This document shows, piece by piece, positions 42,457 to 51,945 of a DNA stretch of 64,000 nt. The position numbers were made by a program, and so were the translations under genes. How positions within the stretch are numbered: the stretch's first letter is position 1; each line of letters opens with the position of its first letter. Origin of the DNA: Pedobacter cryotolerans (GTDB lineage: Bacteria > Bacteroidota > Bacteroidia > Sphingobacteriales > Sphingobacteriaceae); the NCBI RefSeq assembly GCF_005116475.1, contig NZ_SWBO01000001.1:62001-126000 (forward strand). The letters are read 5' to 3'. Under the pieces are notes generated by a model. It searched no databases, was not told the DNA's origin, and saw nothing but the letters and a program-made list of their open reading frames with translations.

Positions 42457-44043
42457 CTATATAATTGTATCTATTAATTCTTTTTGATGCGCTGGATAAT
42501 CTGTAGTGTAATGTAAACCTCTACTTTCTTTCCTAGCTTTAGCAGATTTAATGATCATATAAGCTACTTGAATTACATTACGTAATTCACAAAGCTTAAC
42601 AGAAACTTTATTCTTTTTATAAAATTCTTCCGTTTCTTCATATAATAAAAATAACCTTCGCATTGCTCTATCTAATCTAAAATCAGAGCGAACAATACCA
42701 ACATAATCACTCATCACTTTTTGAGTTTCGCGTAGGTTATGTGTAACTAAAATTTCTTCGTTAGATTGTGTTACACCCTGCTCATTCCACTCTGGAATTT
42801 CATCAGGTATAATATTATTTTTATAACTTTCTAACGCTGATAAATATATTCGATGTGCAAATACCGTTGCTTCTAACAATGAATTAGATGCCAATCTATT
42901 TGCTCCATGTAAACCTGTTGATGAAACTTCGCCGCAGGCATATAAATTTTTTATAGACGATTTACCATATTCATCAACCAAAATACCACCGCACATATAA
43001 TGCGAAGCTGGTGTAACAGGTATAAAATCTTTAGTCATATCTATACCAATGGATAAACATTTGGCGTAAATATTTGGAAAATGTTTTAAAATATCTTCCT
43101 TATTTCTCATGGTAATATCGAGGTAAACAAAATCATCACCAGATTTTTTCATCTCATTATCAACAGCACGAGCTACAATATCACGAGGTGCCAAAGATCC
43201 ACGTTCATCATACTCATACATAAATTCTTCTCCATTTCTTCTTCTCAATACACCTCCAAAACCACGTACAGCTTCCGATATTAAAAAAGAAGGATATTCA
43301 CCTGGATGATACAAAGCAGTTGGATGAAACTGAATAAACTCCATATTTCTAACTTTTCCTTTTGCTCTATACACCATTGCCATTCCATCGCCTGTGGCAA
43401 TAACCGGGTTTGTAGTATTAGAATATACATGACCAGCACCACCACTTGCCATTAAAGTAACATTTGCCAAAATCTTTTCCACATCGTTAAGCTCTGTATT
43501 AAAGGCATATATACCATAACAGTTAATATCATCACTACTTTTATCAACATGTTTACCAAGGTGATGTTGGGTAATTAACTCTAAACAAAAGTAATGCGTT
43601 AATATCTCTATGTTAGGATTTGCATGAATTTGCTTCAACAAAATACGCTCTATTTCATAGCCCGTAATGTCTTTAAAATGCAAAACTCTATGTTCTGAGT
43701 GACCACCTTCTTTAGCTAAATCATACTCCCCTGCATTGGTTCTATCAAAGTTAATTCCGTAATCTACAATCTCTTGTATTCTTTGTGGACCTTCTTTTAC
43801 TACAATTTCAACAATTTTTTCATCGCATAAACCATCACCAGCAATTAATGTATCTTCAATATGTTTTTCAAAAGAATCAGATTCATCAACAACAACCGCA
43901 ACGCCGCCTTGTGCATATTTTGTATTAGATTCATCTTCGTTAGATTTGGTAACAATTAACACTTTACCATGCTGGGCAGCCTTTAAAGCGAAACTTAAAC
44001 CTGCAATACCCGAACCTATAACCAAAAAATCAGTTTTTCTCAT
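42457..44043 (-). CDS. nadB: L-aspartate oxidase
   Basis: NadB oxidises L-aspartate to iminoaspartate for NAD synthesis. The 528-aa flavoprotein has FAD motif FLVIGSGIAGLSFALKAA, NTKYAQGGVAVV, the active-site region GGHSEHRVLH, ASGGAGHVYSNTTNP, FIQFHPTALYHPG, HYMCGGILVDEYG and a C-terminal helical bundle. It is divergent from nadA, whose product takes iminoaspartate to quinolinate; the 440-bp gap between them probably holds both promoters. Confidence 0.95.
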   Translation of the reverse strand: MRKTDFLVIGSGIAGLSFALKAAQHGKVLIVTKSNEDESNTKYAQGGVAVVVDESDSFEKHIEDTLIAGDGLCDEKIVEIVVKEGPQRIQEIVDYGINFDRTNAGEYDLAKEGGHSEHRVLHFKDITGYEIERILLKQIHANPNIEILTHYFCLELITQHHLGKHVDKSSDDINCYGIYAFNTELNDVEKILANVTLMASGGAGHVYSNTTNPVIATGDGMAMVYRAKGKVRNMEFIQFHPTALYHPGEYPSFLISEAVRGFGGVLRRRNGEEFMYEYDERGSLAPRDIVARAVDNEMKKSGDDFVYLDITMRNKEDILKHFPNIYAKCLSIGIDMTKDFIPVTPASHYMCGGILVDEYGKSSIKNLYACGEVSSTGLHGANRLASNSLLEATVFAHRIYLSALESYKNNIIPDEIPEWNEQGVTQSNEEILVTHNLRETQKVMSDYVGIVRSDFRLDRAMRRLFLLYEETEEFYKKNKVSVKLCELRNVIQVAYMIIKSAKARKESRGLHYTTDYPAHQKELIDTII

Positions 44044-44486
44044 TAAATTTAACGTAAATCAACAACATGTTAATAACATCATAAATAGTGTGAATAGAAT
44101 GTACAAATTAAACTAACAACTATTTTTGAATGTTTAAAGCTAAGCTAAAAAGGTAATTTGACACAATCTTTTACATTATTTTTAAGCAACTTTGCATAGT
44201 TTATTAACTTTTTACACCAAGGTTAACAATACACAATTAAGTATTGATAAGTTTATATACTAAAAAGTATAACGTTGTAAATCAACCCAATTTTAAAAAA
44301 CAAATGAATAATAAATGTTGGTAAGTATGTGATAACTTACATTTCACTATAAAAATTAAGAACTTACTCACACTACCAACACCTTAATAAGTAATAAGAT
44401 TCTTCTTTATATAAAATAATTAGAATCTATTGTACTGTTGAAACTCGGTATCTTTACAAAAGTTAGCTGCCAATAAAAAAGAATTG
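44044..44486. other. nadB-nadA divergent intergenic region
   Basis: This AT-rich gap has an imperfect inverted repeat, GTTGGTAAGTATGTGATAAC (44317-44336) with AACTTACTCACACTACCAAC (44361-44380), about 24 nt apart. It also has a weak -7 box TATCTTTA (44450-44457) toward nadA. No gene is seen. The repeat could be an operator or an RNA hairpin. Confidence 0.45.
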
Positions 44487-45488
44487 ATGATGACATTAGA
44501 AGTTTTAGAAGAATTAAATAAAAAGGGATTTGTTGATGAACACATTGATCCTACTTTAGATTTATTTGATGAAATTGAAAAATTAAAGAAGGAAAAAAAT
44601 GCAGTAATATTGGCTCATTATTATCAAGAACCTGATATACAAGATATTGCAGATTATATTGGTGATAGTTTGGGTTTATCCCAAGAAGCAGCTAAAACCG
44701 ATGCAGACATTATTGTTTTTGCTGGTGTACATTTTATGGCAGAAACTGCGAAGATTTTATCTCCAGAAAAAACCGTTTTATTACCAGATTTAAAAGCAGG
44801 TTGCTCTTTGGCTGATAGTTGTCCACCTCATCTTTTTAAAAAGTTTAAAGAAAAATATCCGGATCACCTGGTAATTACCTACGTAAATTGTACAGCAGAG
44901 CTGAAAGCTTTAAGTGACATTGTTTGCACCTCAACAAATGCAGTACAAATTGTGGAAAGCTTACCAAAAGATCAGAAAATTATTTTTGGACCAGATAAAA
45001 ACTTGGGTGCTTGGGTAGCAAAAAAAACAGGTAGAGATTTGGTGTTGTGGAATGGTGCTTGTATGGTGCATGAAATTTTTTCACGTGAAAAAATTACCAA
45101 GTTAAAAGAACGCCATCCAAATGCTAAATTTGTTGCACATCCAGAATGTGAAGAAGCTGTTTTGGCTATGGCAGATTATATTGGTAGCACAACTGGATTA
45201 TTAAAATATACCATTAACAATGATGCTCAGGAGTTTATAGTAGCTACAGAAAGCGGAATTATCCATCAAATGGAAAAAGCTTGCCCTACTAAAACATTTA
45301 TTCCGGCACCGCCAAATAATAGTTGTGCTTGTAACGATTGCCCTTACATGAAAAGAAACACATTAGAGAAATTGTATTTGTGTTTAAAAAATGGATTGCC
45401 TGAAGTTACAGTACCAGAAAATATTATTGTAGCAGCTCGCAAACCGATAGAAAGAATGTTAGAGATTTCGGCAAGTTTAGGGTTGTAA
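44487..45488 (+). CDS. nadA: Quinolinate synthase
   Basis: NadA condenses iminoaspartate with dihydroxyacetone phosphate, using a [4Fe-4S] cluster. The 333-aa protein has [37 protein letters not shown] (C106), [25 protein letters not shown] and [12 protein letters not shown], which supply cluster cysteines. I place the start at ATG 44487; the next codon is also ATG. Codons near 45077-45092 form a parS-like palindrome. Confidence 0.95.
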   Translation: MMTLEVLEELNKKGFVDEHIDPTLDLFDEIEKLKKEKNAVILAHYYQEPDIQDIADYIGDSLGLSQEAAKTDADIIVFAGVHFMAETAKILSPEKTVLLPDLKAGCSLADSCPPHLFKKFKEKYPDHLVITYVNCTAELKALSDIVCTSTNAVQIVESLPKDQKIIFGPDKNLGAWVAKKTGRDLVLWNGACMVHEIFSREKITKLKERHPNAKFVAHPECEEAVLAMADYIGSTTGLLKYTINNDAQEFIVATESGIIHQMEKACPTKTFIPAPPNNSCACNDCPYMKRNTLEKLYLCLKNGLPEVTVPENIIVAARKPIERMLEISASLGL

Positions 45489-45495
45489 TTGAGAA

Positions 45496-45557
45496 TTGTC
45501 ATTCCGACTTCAGAGGAATCTCATTGGAGAGATCCTTCGCTGCGCTCTGGATGACAA
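45496..45557. repeat. Dispersed palindromic repeat, family A
   Basis: TTGTCATTCCGACTTCAGAG opens and CTCTGGATGACAA closes; inner GGAATCTC/GAGATCC arms pair imperfectly. It separates nadA from thiL. Confidence 0.8.
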
Positions 45558-45572
45558 AAATTAAAAAAAATT

Positions 45573-46610
45573 ATGTTTGAAAATAAAGAACGCACAGCGA
45601 TATCAGATTTAGGTGAATTTGGATTGATAAAACACTTAACAACTAACTTTAAAATACAGCACGAAACTAGTGTAAAAGGCGTTGGAGATGATGCTGCAGT
45701 ATTAAATTTTAAAGATCAGGTATTGATTTCTACTGATTTATTGTTAGAAGGAATTCACTTTGATTTGGCCTACGTACCATTGATGCATTTAGGTTATAAA
45801 GCTGTTCAAGTAAACTTGAGTGATATTTATGCAATGAATGGAATTGCTACTCAAATAACTGTTTCAATAGGTATTTCGAGCAAGTTTCCTCTAGAAGCTG
45901 TAGAAGAAATTTACAAGGGAATTGAGCTGGCTTGTAATAAATTTAATATCGATTTAATAGGTGGCGATACCTCATCAAGTAAACAAGGATTGGTAATTTC
46001 AGTAACCAGCATTGGTCATGCAGCGGCGGAAGATATTTGTTATAGAAATGGAGCTGAAGAAGGTGATTTATTATGCGTTTCTGGAGATTTGGGTGGTGCT
46101 TACGTAGGTTTACAAATTTTAGAAAGAGAGAAATTAATCTTTTTAGAAAATCCACAATTGCAGCCAGATTTAGAGGGTAAAGATTACATTATTGAGCGCC
46201 AATTAAAACCTGAGGGAAGAAGAGATATTGTTGATTTATTAGCTCAGATGAAGATCAAACCAACAGCTATGATTGATGTTTCTGATGGTTTAGCTTCAGA
46301 AATTTTGCATATCTGTACACAGTCTGAAAAGGGCTGTACGTTGTACGAAGAAAAAATTCCGATTGATCCAATGACTTATGAAACCGCTCGTGAACTAGGT
46401 TTAGATCCCACGGTTTGTGCTTTAAATGGTGGAGAAGATTATGAGTTGTTGTTTACCATTAAACAAAGTGATTACGCAAAGCTGAAAAATGATGTTGATA
46501 TCAGTATCATTGGTCATATCACCGAAAAAAGTGCAGGTTGTAATATGATTTCTAAATCAAATGTTTCTCATGAGATAAAAGCGCAAGGTTGGAATGCCTT
46601 TAAGGGATAA
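45573..46610 (+). CDS. thiL: Thiamine-monophosphate kinase
   Basis: ThiL phosphorylates thiamine phosphate to thiamine diphosphate, the active cofactor. The 345-aa protein has VGDDAAVLNF (ATP/Mg), STDLLLEGIHFDLAY, IGGDTSSSKQGLVISVTSIG, the DVSDGLASEILHI motif and LNGGEDYELLF. Slightly longer than the E. coli enzyme. It has no thiamine-synthesis neighbours. Confidence 0.93.
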   Translation: MFENKERTAISDLGEFGLIKHLTTNFKIQHETSVKGVGDDAAVLNFKDQVLISTDLLLEGIHFDLAYVPLMHLGYKAVQVNLSDIYAMNGIATQITVSIGISSKFPLEAVEEIYKGIELACNKFNIDLIGGDTSSSKQGLVISVTSIGHAAAEDICYRNGAEEGDLLCVSGDLGGAYVGLQILEREKLIFLENPQLQPDLEGKDYIIERQLKPEGRRDIVDLLAQMKIKPTAMIDVSDGLASEILHICTQSEKGCTLYEEKIPIDPMTYETARELGLDPTVCALNGGEDYELLFTIKQSDYAKLKNDVDISIIGHITEKSAGCNMISKSNVSHEIKAQGWNAFKG

Positions 46611-46625
46611 ATTATTATTTTAATT

Positions 46626-47096
46626 ATGGAAAAAGATATAAGATGGCTACAAAGGTTTTCAAATTATTCGAAGGCTTTCATTAAATTTTCTGAAGGAATT
46701 AAATATGTTAAAAGTAATTTTAAAACTGATGAATTAGAAAACTCAGAAGTTATTTTGGATGAAATTATCAAGGAAGGATTAATTCAGCGTTTTGAATATA
46801 CGCATGAACTTGGTTGGAACGTGATGAAGGATTATGCTGAATATCAAGGTAATTCTGAAATAGCAGGATCAAGAGATGCAACACGAGAAGCATTTAAAAT
46901 GAAATTAATTAGCGATGGAGATGTTTGGATGGATATGATAAAAAATAGAAACAGAACCTCACATACTTACAATAAAGAAACAGCTAACGAAATTTATAGA
47001 TTAATAATTGAAGATTATTATCAAGCTTTTAATGATTTTCTTATAAAAATGGAAGAACTTAGATCTGGAATGCAAACTGATTTATTTAATAATTAA
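46626..47096 (+). CDS. HEPN-type protein (HepT / nucleotidyltransferase-binding)
   Basis: This 156-aa helical protein resembles the HI0074/HepT family, with the HEPN RNase-like motif KNRNRTSHTYNKE (R-x4-6-H). In characterised type VII systems, HepT is an RNase toxin and its partner MNT is an antitoxin that AMPylates it. It is tightly coupled to the MNT gene (stop and next ATG adjoin). Codon use is more AT-rich than its neighbours, which fits horizontal gain. Confidence 0.85.
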   Translation: MEKDIRWLQRFSNYSKAFIKFSEGIKYVKSNFKTDELENSEVILDEIIKEGLIQRFEYTHELGWNVMKDYAEYQGNSEIAGSRDATREAFKMKLISDGDVWMDMIKNRNRTSHTYNKETANEIYRLIIEDYYQAFNDFLIKMEELRSGMQTDLFNN

Positions 47097-47396
47097 ATGA
47101 CTTACGGATTAACAGTTGATGAAATAAATAAAATTAAGAAGGTTTTTAAAAAATATAAGGAAGTTGATAAGGTAATTATTTATGGTTCTAGGGCAAAAGG
47201 AAATTTCAAACCATTTTCTGATATTGACATTACCTTTATTGGAGAAAACCTTAATCTAAAAACAATAAATGAAATAGCTGTTATTTTGGATGATTTAATG
47301 CTGCCTTATACATTTGATATATCAATTTTCTCCCAAATATCAAATCCAGATTTAATTGAACATATTAACCGGGTTGGGATAATATTTTATGAATAG
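47097..47396 (+). CDS. MNT-type minimal nucleotidyltransferase (MntA-like antitoxin)
   Basis: This 99-aa protein has the polymerase-beta motif GSRAKGNFKPFSDIDI (G30-S31, D42, D44), with the exact GS-x10-DxD spacing. It is partner to the HEPN gene directly upstream and fits the MntA antitoxin of type VII pairs. The third acidic residue is likely the Asp in PYTFDISIF. The catalytic residues are intact. Confidence 0.85.
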   Translation: MTYGLTVDEINKIKKVFKKYKEVDKVIIYGSRAKGNFKPFSDIDITFIGENLNLKTINEIAVILDDLMLPYTFDISIFSQISNPDLIEHINRVGIIFYE

Positions 47397-47398
47397 GA

Positions 47399-47503
47399 TC
47401 CCATCCTTCACGTGAAAAAGGGAATCATAATGCAATAAAAAGGTGTTATTTTCAAATAAATTAGCTAGTTGCATTACGATACCCAGTCAAGCTGGGTATG
47501 ACG
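47399..47503. repeat. MITE-like double-hairpin repeat, family B, copy 3
   Basis: Left part CCTTCACGTGAAAAAGGG, internal ATAATGCAATA and TTGCATTAC arms, right hairpin ACCCAGTCAAGCTGGGTATGACG. Confidence 0.8.
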
Positions 47504-47513
47504 ACTCTACAAA

Positions 47514-48779
47514 TTAATCTCCATCCTCCAAAAACTTACTATCAATCTGTTTATTAGCTTTTGTCTTCGCTCCTAATTTTTTAATTTTTTCTACTTTTCC
47601 AATTAAATTACCATTACCAAATTGAAGCTTTTTAAAAGCATCATCATGTGCTTTTTGAGTTAGATTAAGGTGTTTGCCTATATTTTCCATATCGGCTAAA
47701 AAGCCAACAAACTTATCGTATAAAGCACCGGCTTCTTCGGCAATTTCAAATACATTTTTATTTTGCCTATCTACTTTCCAAATGCTGGCAATGGTGCGTA
47801 AAGTTGCTAAAAGTGTAGTCGGACTTACAATAACCACTTTTCTATCCCAAGCATAATTAAACAATTCATTATCGGCCTGTACGGTTACACTAAAAGAAGA
47901 TTCTATTGGCATAAACAGCAACACAAAATCTGGAGAATTAATTTGATATAGATTTTGGTAATTTTTACCAGCTAAACCATCAATATGAGCTTTAACAGAA
48001 ATTAAATGTTGTTTAAGATTAATTAATTTTTCTTCATCATTTTCTGCACTCATCATTCTTTCATAAGCAACTAAGCTAATTTTAGCGTCTACAATCAAAT
48101 GTTTTTCATCAGGCAGGTCAATTATCACATCAGGCTGAAAACGGACGCCTTCGCTGTTAATACTAGCTTGAATTCGGTATTCTCTATCCTTTAATAATCC
48201 AGAACGCTCTAATACCCTTTCTAAAATAACTTCACCCCAATTTCCTTGTTTTTTGCTATCTCCTTTTAAAGCTTTGGTTAAATTATTAGCATCAAGCTGG
48301 ATTTGCTTACTTTGATCCATCAACTGAAAAATAACTCCTTTTAATTGGCTTCTTTCTGCAGCTTCAGTTTGGTAAACCTTCTCAACCTTTTCTTCAAAAG
48401 ATTTAATATTTGCTTTTAGCGGATTTAAAATCGTATCTAAATTAGTTTGATTTTGTGCAGTAAATTTTGACGATTTTTCATCCAGTATTTTATTGGCAAT
48501 GTGAGAAAATTCTAAAGTAAATTTTTGTTGTAAATCTGTCAAGTTTTTTTGCTGCTCGTTTAATTTATCCTGATAAGAATTAACCAAAGCTTCTGCCTTA
48601 ATTAAATTACTTCTTTCCAAATTAAAACGTTCACGTAAATCATTTAATTCATCGCTTAGTTTTAATTTTTCTTCCTTTAAATAATTGATGGTATCATTGC
48701 TATTAGTTGGTTTTCGCATCAATAATACAATCATCAACAATACAACAATAACTAAAGTTACAACTATGGCAATTTCCAT
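47514..48779 (-). CDS. rmuC: DNA recombination protein RmuC
   Basis: RmuC limits inversion at short repeats and is linked to RNA/DNA hybrid metabolism. The 421-aa protein has an N-terminal membrane helix (IAIVVTLVIVVLLMIVLLM), a long coiled coil (residues ~30-150) and a nuclease-like core with KQGNWGEVILERVLERSGL, VRFQPDVIIDLPDEKHLIVDAKIS and FMPIESSF. Its place amid repeats is suggestive but not evidence of function. Confidence 0.9.
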   Translation of the reverse strand: MEIAIVVTLVIVVLLMIVLLMRKPTNSNDTINYLKEEKLKLSDELNDLRERFNLERSNLIKAEALVNSYQDKLNEQQKNLTDLQQKFTLEFSHIANKILDEKSSKFTAQNQTNLDTILNPLKANIKSFEEKVEKVYQTEAAERSQLKGVIFQLMDQSKQIQLDANNLTKALKGDSKKQGNWGEVILERVLERSGLLKDREYRIQASINSEGVRFQPDVIIDLPDEKHLIVDAKISLVAYERMMSAENDEEKLINLKQHLISVKAHIDGLAGKNYQNLYQINSPDFVLLFMPIESSFSVTVQADNELFNYAWDRKVVIVSPTTLLATLRTIASIWKVDRQNKNVFEIAEEAGALYDKFVGFLADMENIGKHLNLTQKAHDDAFKKLQFGNGNLIGKVEKIKKLGAKTKANKQIDSKFLEDGD

Positions 48780-48856
48780 TTGCTAATATTTTTATCAAAA
48801 ATAATAAATATTGATTAGCTAAATTTTTATACTTGCTAAATCTTAATATTTATCTC

Positions 48857-49696
48857 ATGAATAACCTCTTAATTTTAATCCAATGTAAAGATAGCGTTGG
48901 TTTAGTTAGCAACATTACCCGAATTTTAGCGCAACATCAATTAAATATCATCGCCATGCGAGAGTTTGTAGATGAAGCTGAACAAAAGTTTTTTACACGA
49001 ATAGAATGTAGTGGAATAATTGATAATCTATCAGTTTTACAACAAGAATTAATCAACAATTTACCAACAGCTGCCGATGTTCGTTTAGTGCCAAAGGCAG
49101 AAAAAAGCATTGCATTATTGGTAACCAAAGAATTTCATTGTTTGGCAGATGTTTTGGTAAGAGCTCATTTTAAAACACTTGGAGCAACTGTAAAATGTGT
49201 GATTGGAAACCATGAAACTTTAAAAGATTTTGTTGAAAAATTTGATGTTCCTTTCTATTTTGTTTCTCATGAAGTTAAAAGCAAAGCTGATTTTGAGAAC
49301 GAAATTACCAGTATTTTATCTAATTATGAGTTAGATTATATTGTGCTGGCCAAGTTTATGCGGATACTTTCACCAGAATTTAATGCACAATACAAACATC
49401 AAATCATTAATATTCATCATTCTTTTTTACCAGCATTTATTGGAGCTAGTCCGTATAAACAAGCTTTTGAAAGAGGTGTAAAAATTATTGGTGCAACTGC
49501 ACATTTTGTAACTGATAATTTAGATGAAGGCCCAATTATATCGCAACAAACCATCCATGTAAATCATACTTTTGATGCCAAACAAATGGCGGTTGCAGGA
49601 AGAGAAATTGAAAAATCGGTGCTAAGCAAGGCACTTGAACAGGTTTTAGAAGACCGTGTTTTTGTGAGTGGAAATAAAACGATTGTTTTTGAGTAG
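48857..49696 (+). CDS. purU: Formyltetrahydrofolate deformylase
   Basis: PurU hydrolyses 10-formyl-THF to THF and formate. The 279-aa protein (start ATG 48857, MNNLLILIQCKDSVGLVSNI) has an N-terminal ACT domain (~1-80) and a C-terminal formyltransferase domain, with LDYIVLAKFMRILS, IINIHHSFLPAFIGASPYKQAFERG and ATAHFVTDNLDEGPII (catalytic His/Asp). It has no folate-related neighbour here. The upstream TTG in frame is rejected. Confidence 0.93.
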   Translation: MNNLLILIQCKDSVGLVSNITRILAQHQLNIIAMREFVDEAEQKFFTRIECSGIIDNLSVLQQELINNLPTAADVRLVPKAEKSIALLVTKEFHCLADVLVRAHFKTLGATVKCVIGNHETLKDFVEKFDVPFYFVSHEVKSKADFENEITSILSNYELDYIVLAKFMRILSPEFNAQYKHQIINIHHSFLPAFIGASPYKQAFERGVKIIGATAHFVTDNLDEGPIISQQTIHVNHTFDAKQMAVAGREIEKSVLSKALEQVLEDRVFVSGNKTIVFE

Positions 49697-49747
49697 TGAG
49701 AGTTCGTCCTGCTTAATTTATTTCAGCATCTGGCACGCAGGAAAGGA

Positions 49748-49945
49748 GGCTGTATCAGAATAGATTTTAAAGATTGATTGGCAGAATAATATTTTGTATG
49801 GTCGTCATTCCCGTGAAAACGGGAATCGTAATGCAATAAAAGTCAATGATTAGCCCTTATCAAGTGCATTACGATGCCCAGTCAAGCTGAGCATGACGAA
49901 ACCGCCAAATTTAATTTTCTTAAAATTTTTAATTCTGATACAGCC
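49748..49945. repeat. Nested repeats: family B element inside another inverted repeat
   Basis: GGCTGTATCAGAAT (49748-49761) and ATTCTGATACAGCC (49932-49945) are perfect 14-bp inverted ends. Between them lies a complete family B copy (49803-49898), from CGTCATTCCCGTGAAAACGG to GCCCAGTCAAGCTGAGCATG plus ACG. Confidence 0.85.
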
Positions 49946-49962
49946 TTGACGACAAGCAGGAA

Positions 49963-51102
49963 TTACAAACTCTCCACCACCATCTCCCCTGCCTCTTCCC
50001 CAATAAAACTACCAATCGCTATACCCATTCCATTGCATCGCACTGCGCAAAAAACGTTGGGCTTTACTTCTTTAATAATTGGAGCTAGCTGAGGCCCAAA
50101 AGCCATAATTCCACTCCATTTATGCTCAATTTCAAAATCAGTTTCTGGAATAATAACTTCCTTTAATAATTGATATAATGAATTTTGCACCAATTCGGTC
50201 TCTCCAAACTCAGTGGTTTCTTCGGCTTTAAAATCTAAGTTTCTTCCACCACCTAAAAGGATGCGATTATCTACATTTCTAAAATAATAATAACCTTTAT
50301 CGTAATGAAAGGTACCTTTTACCTTTAAGTTTTTAATTGGCGAGGTTACAATCACTTGTCCACGACCAGGAGAAACTGCCAAATTAGGCACCAAACCTTT
50401 AACAAAAGCATTAGTGGTTAACAACACTTTTTTAGCTATAAATTTACCTTGATTTGTTGTAATTGAACAGCCATCATTTTCTTCAAAAATAGCATCTACC
50501 ATACAATTATTTAAAACCATCACACCAAGCTCACTACATTTAGCAATTAAAGCTTTCATCATTTTACCCGGATCAATTTGTGCCTCGAGTTGGCATTCTA
50601 TTAAAGTTTCAACACCACTAAAACCGAATGAATTTATTTTACTACTTGCCTCATAGTAGGTGTCCTTTTTGTTTACAATATCTTCAATTAAACTATTAAA
50701 ATGGCTAATTTTTGATACACAATCATTTGCCAAAGTAGACTCTTCATTTTTAAAAAGTTCATAACCACCATAATTTTCAAAAGCAATATTGTCATCTCCA
50801 AGCAAATTTTTAAGTTTCAACAAACCGTTCCATCGCTTTGAAATTAAGCTGTGTAAAGCATCAGTGCCACATAATTTTTCTTGTTCCATTAGCTCAGAAA
50901 TACTTCCAAAACAGGCAAATCCTGCGTTCTTTGTGCTTGCTCCTGCTGGCAAAAACCCTCTTTCTAGTACTATAACGCTAATTTTTGGGTTTTTAGTTTT
51001 AATTGTAATTGCGGCATTTAAACCAACAATACCACTACCAATTACGATTACATCGGCACTAAAAAAGTTCTTTTTTTCCCAGTAGGATAAGTTAAATGAC
51101 AT
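49963..51102 (-). CDS. FAD-dependent amine/amino-acid oxidoreductase (DAO type)
   Basis: The Rossmann motif VIVIGSGIVGLNAAITI near residue 17 and GRGQVIVTSP, YYYFRNVDNRILLGGGR, SGIMAFGPQLAPIIKEV and CNGMGIAIGS are the pattern of D-amino-acid oxidase/glycine oxidase-like proteins (DAO family). I choose ATG 51102 (MSFNLSYW, 379 aa). The substrate cannot be fixed; it probably oxidises an amino acid or secondary amine in the cytoplasm. Confidence 0.88.
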   Translation of the reverse strand: MSFNLSYWEKKNFFSADVIVIGSGIVGLNAAITIKTKNPKISVIVLERGFLPAGASTKNAGFACFGSISELMEQEKLCGTDALHSLISKRWNGLLKLKNLLGDDNIAFENYGGYELFKNEESTLANDCVSKISHFNSLIEDIVNKKDTYYEASSKINSFGFSGVETLIECQLEAQIDPGKMMKALIAKCSELGVMVLNNCMVDAIFEENDGCSITTNQGKFIAKKVLLTTNAFVKGLVPNLAVSPGRGQVIVTSPIKNLKVKGTFHYDKGYYYFRNVDNRILLGGGRNLDFKAEETTEFGETELVQNSLYQLLKEVIIPETDFEIEHKWSGIMAFGPQLAPIIKEVKPNVFCAVRCNGMGIAIGSFIGEEAGEMVVESL

Positions 51103-51187
51103 CTCCACTAAATTTAAATATGCATAACTGATTTAAAGATGGGAACACTTTTTGATTTAACGAAAAAGAAAAACATACAAAATCGAT

Positions 51188-51883
51188 ATGGGAACCTATT
51201 TAATTTTAATTATCCCGGTATTGCTGTTGAGCATGTTTGTGCAGTGGAGATTTAGAAATAAATTCGCAAAATATGCAGAAATGCAACTCAACTCTGCTTT
51301 ATCGGGCAAAGAAGTAGCCGAAAGAATGCTACACGACAATGGAATTTACGATGTAAATGTGCTCAGTTTAGAAGGGCAATTAACTGACCACTATAATCCA
51401 GAAACCAGAACAGTAAACTTAAGTACAGATGTTTACTATGGACGTAGCGTGGCAGCAGCAGCTGTAGCCGCACACGAATGTGGTCATGCCGTACAACATG
51501 CCAAAGCCTACAGTTGGTTACAATTTAGATCTAGCATGGTGCCAATTGTAAGCATTTCATCAAACCTTTTGCAATGGGTACTTTTGCTAGGTATTATGCT
51601 GATGGTTTTTAGTGGTTCGCCTATAGTTTTAGCCATTGGTGTAATTGGCTTAGCTTTGGTAACCATTTTTAGCTTTATAACTTTACCAGTGGAGTTTGAT
51701 GCCAGTAAGAGAGCCTTAATTTGGTTAAAAAACAACAGAGGCGTTATGCAAACTGATGAAGAAAATGTACAGGCAAAAGATGCTTTATGGTGGGCTGCCA
51801 TGACTTATGTTGTAGCGGCTTTGGGTGCTTTAGCCAATTTACTTTACTACGCATCAATGTTATTTGGTGGCAGAAGAGATTAA
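51188..51883 (+). CDS. YugP-like zinc metallopeptidase, membrane
   Basis: This 231-aa integral membrane protein has an N-terminal helix (YLILIIPVLLLSMFVQWRF), the zinc motif AAHECGHAVQHAKAYSW and helices through IVLAIGVIGLALVTIFSFI and WAAMTYVVAALGALANLLYYASML. PVEFDASKRALIWL carries the third ligand Glu/Asp region. The family (neutral zinc metallopeptidase, YugP) is conserved with unclear substrates. Confidence 0.9.
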   Translation: MGTYLILIIPVLLLSMFVQWRFRNKFAKYAEMQLNSALSGKEVAERMLHDNGIYDVNVLSLEGQLTDHYNPETRTVNLSTDVYYGRSVAAAAVAAHECGHAVQHAKAYSWLQFRSSMVPIVSISSNLLQWVLLLGIMLMVFSGSPIVLAIGVIGLALVTIFSFITLPVEFDASKRALIWLKNNRGVMQTDEENVQAKDALWWAAMTYVVAALGALANLLYYASMLFGGRRD

Positions 51884-51907
51884 AAAATTACACAAATTAA
51901 TTTGAAG

Positions 51908-51938
51908 AAAGGATGGTATAAATGTATCATCCTTTTTT
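51908..51938. terminator. Bidirectional-looking terminator
   Basis: AAAGGATG (51908-51915) pairs with CATCCTTT (51928-51935), followed by T's. It lies between the convergent YugP-like and TPR genes. Confidence 0.8.
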
Positions 51939-51945
51939 GTTTAAT

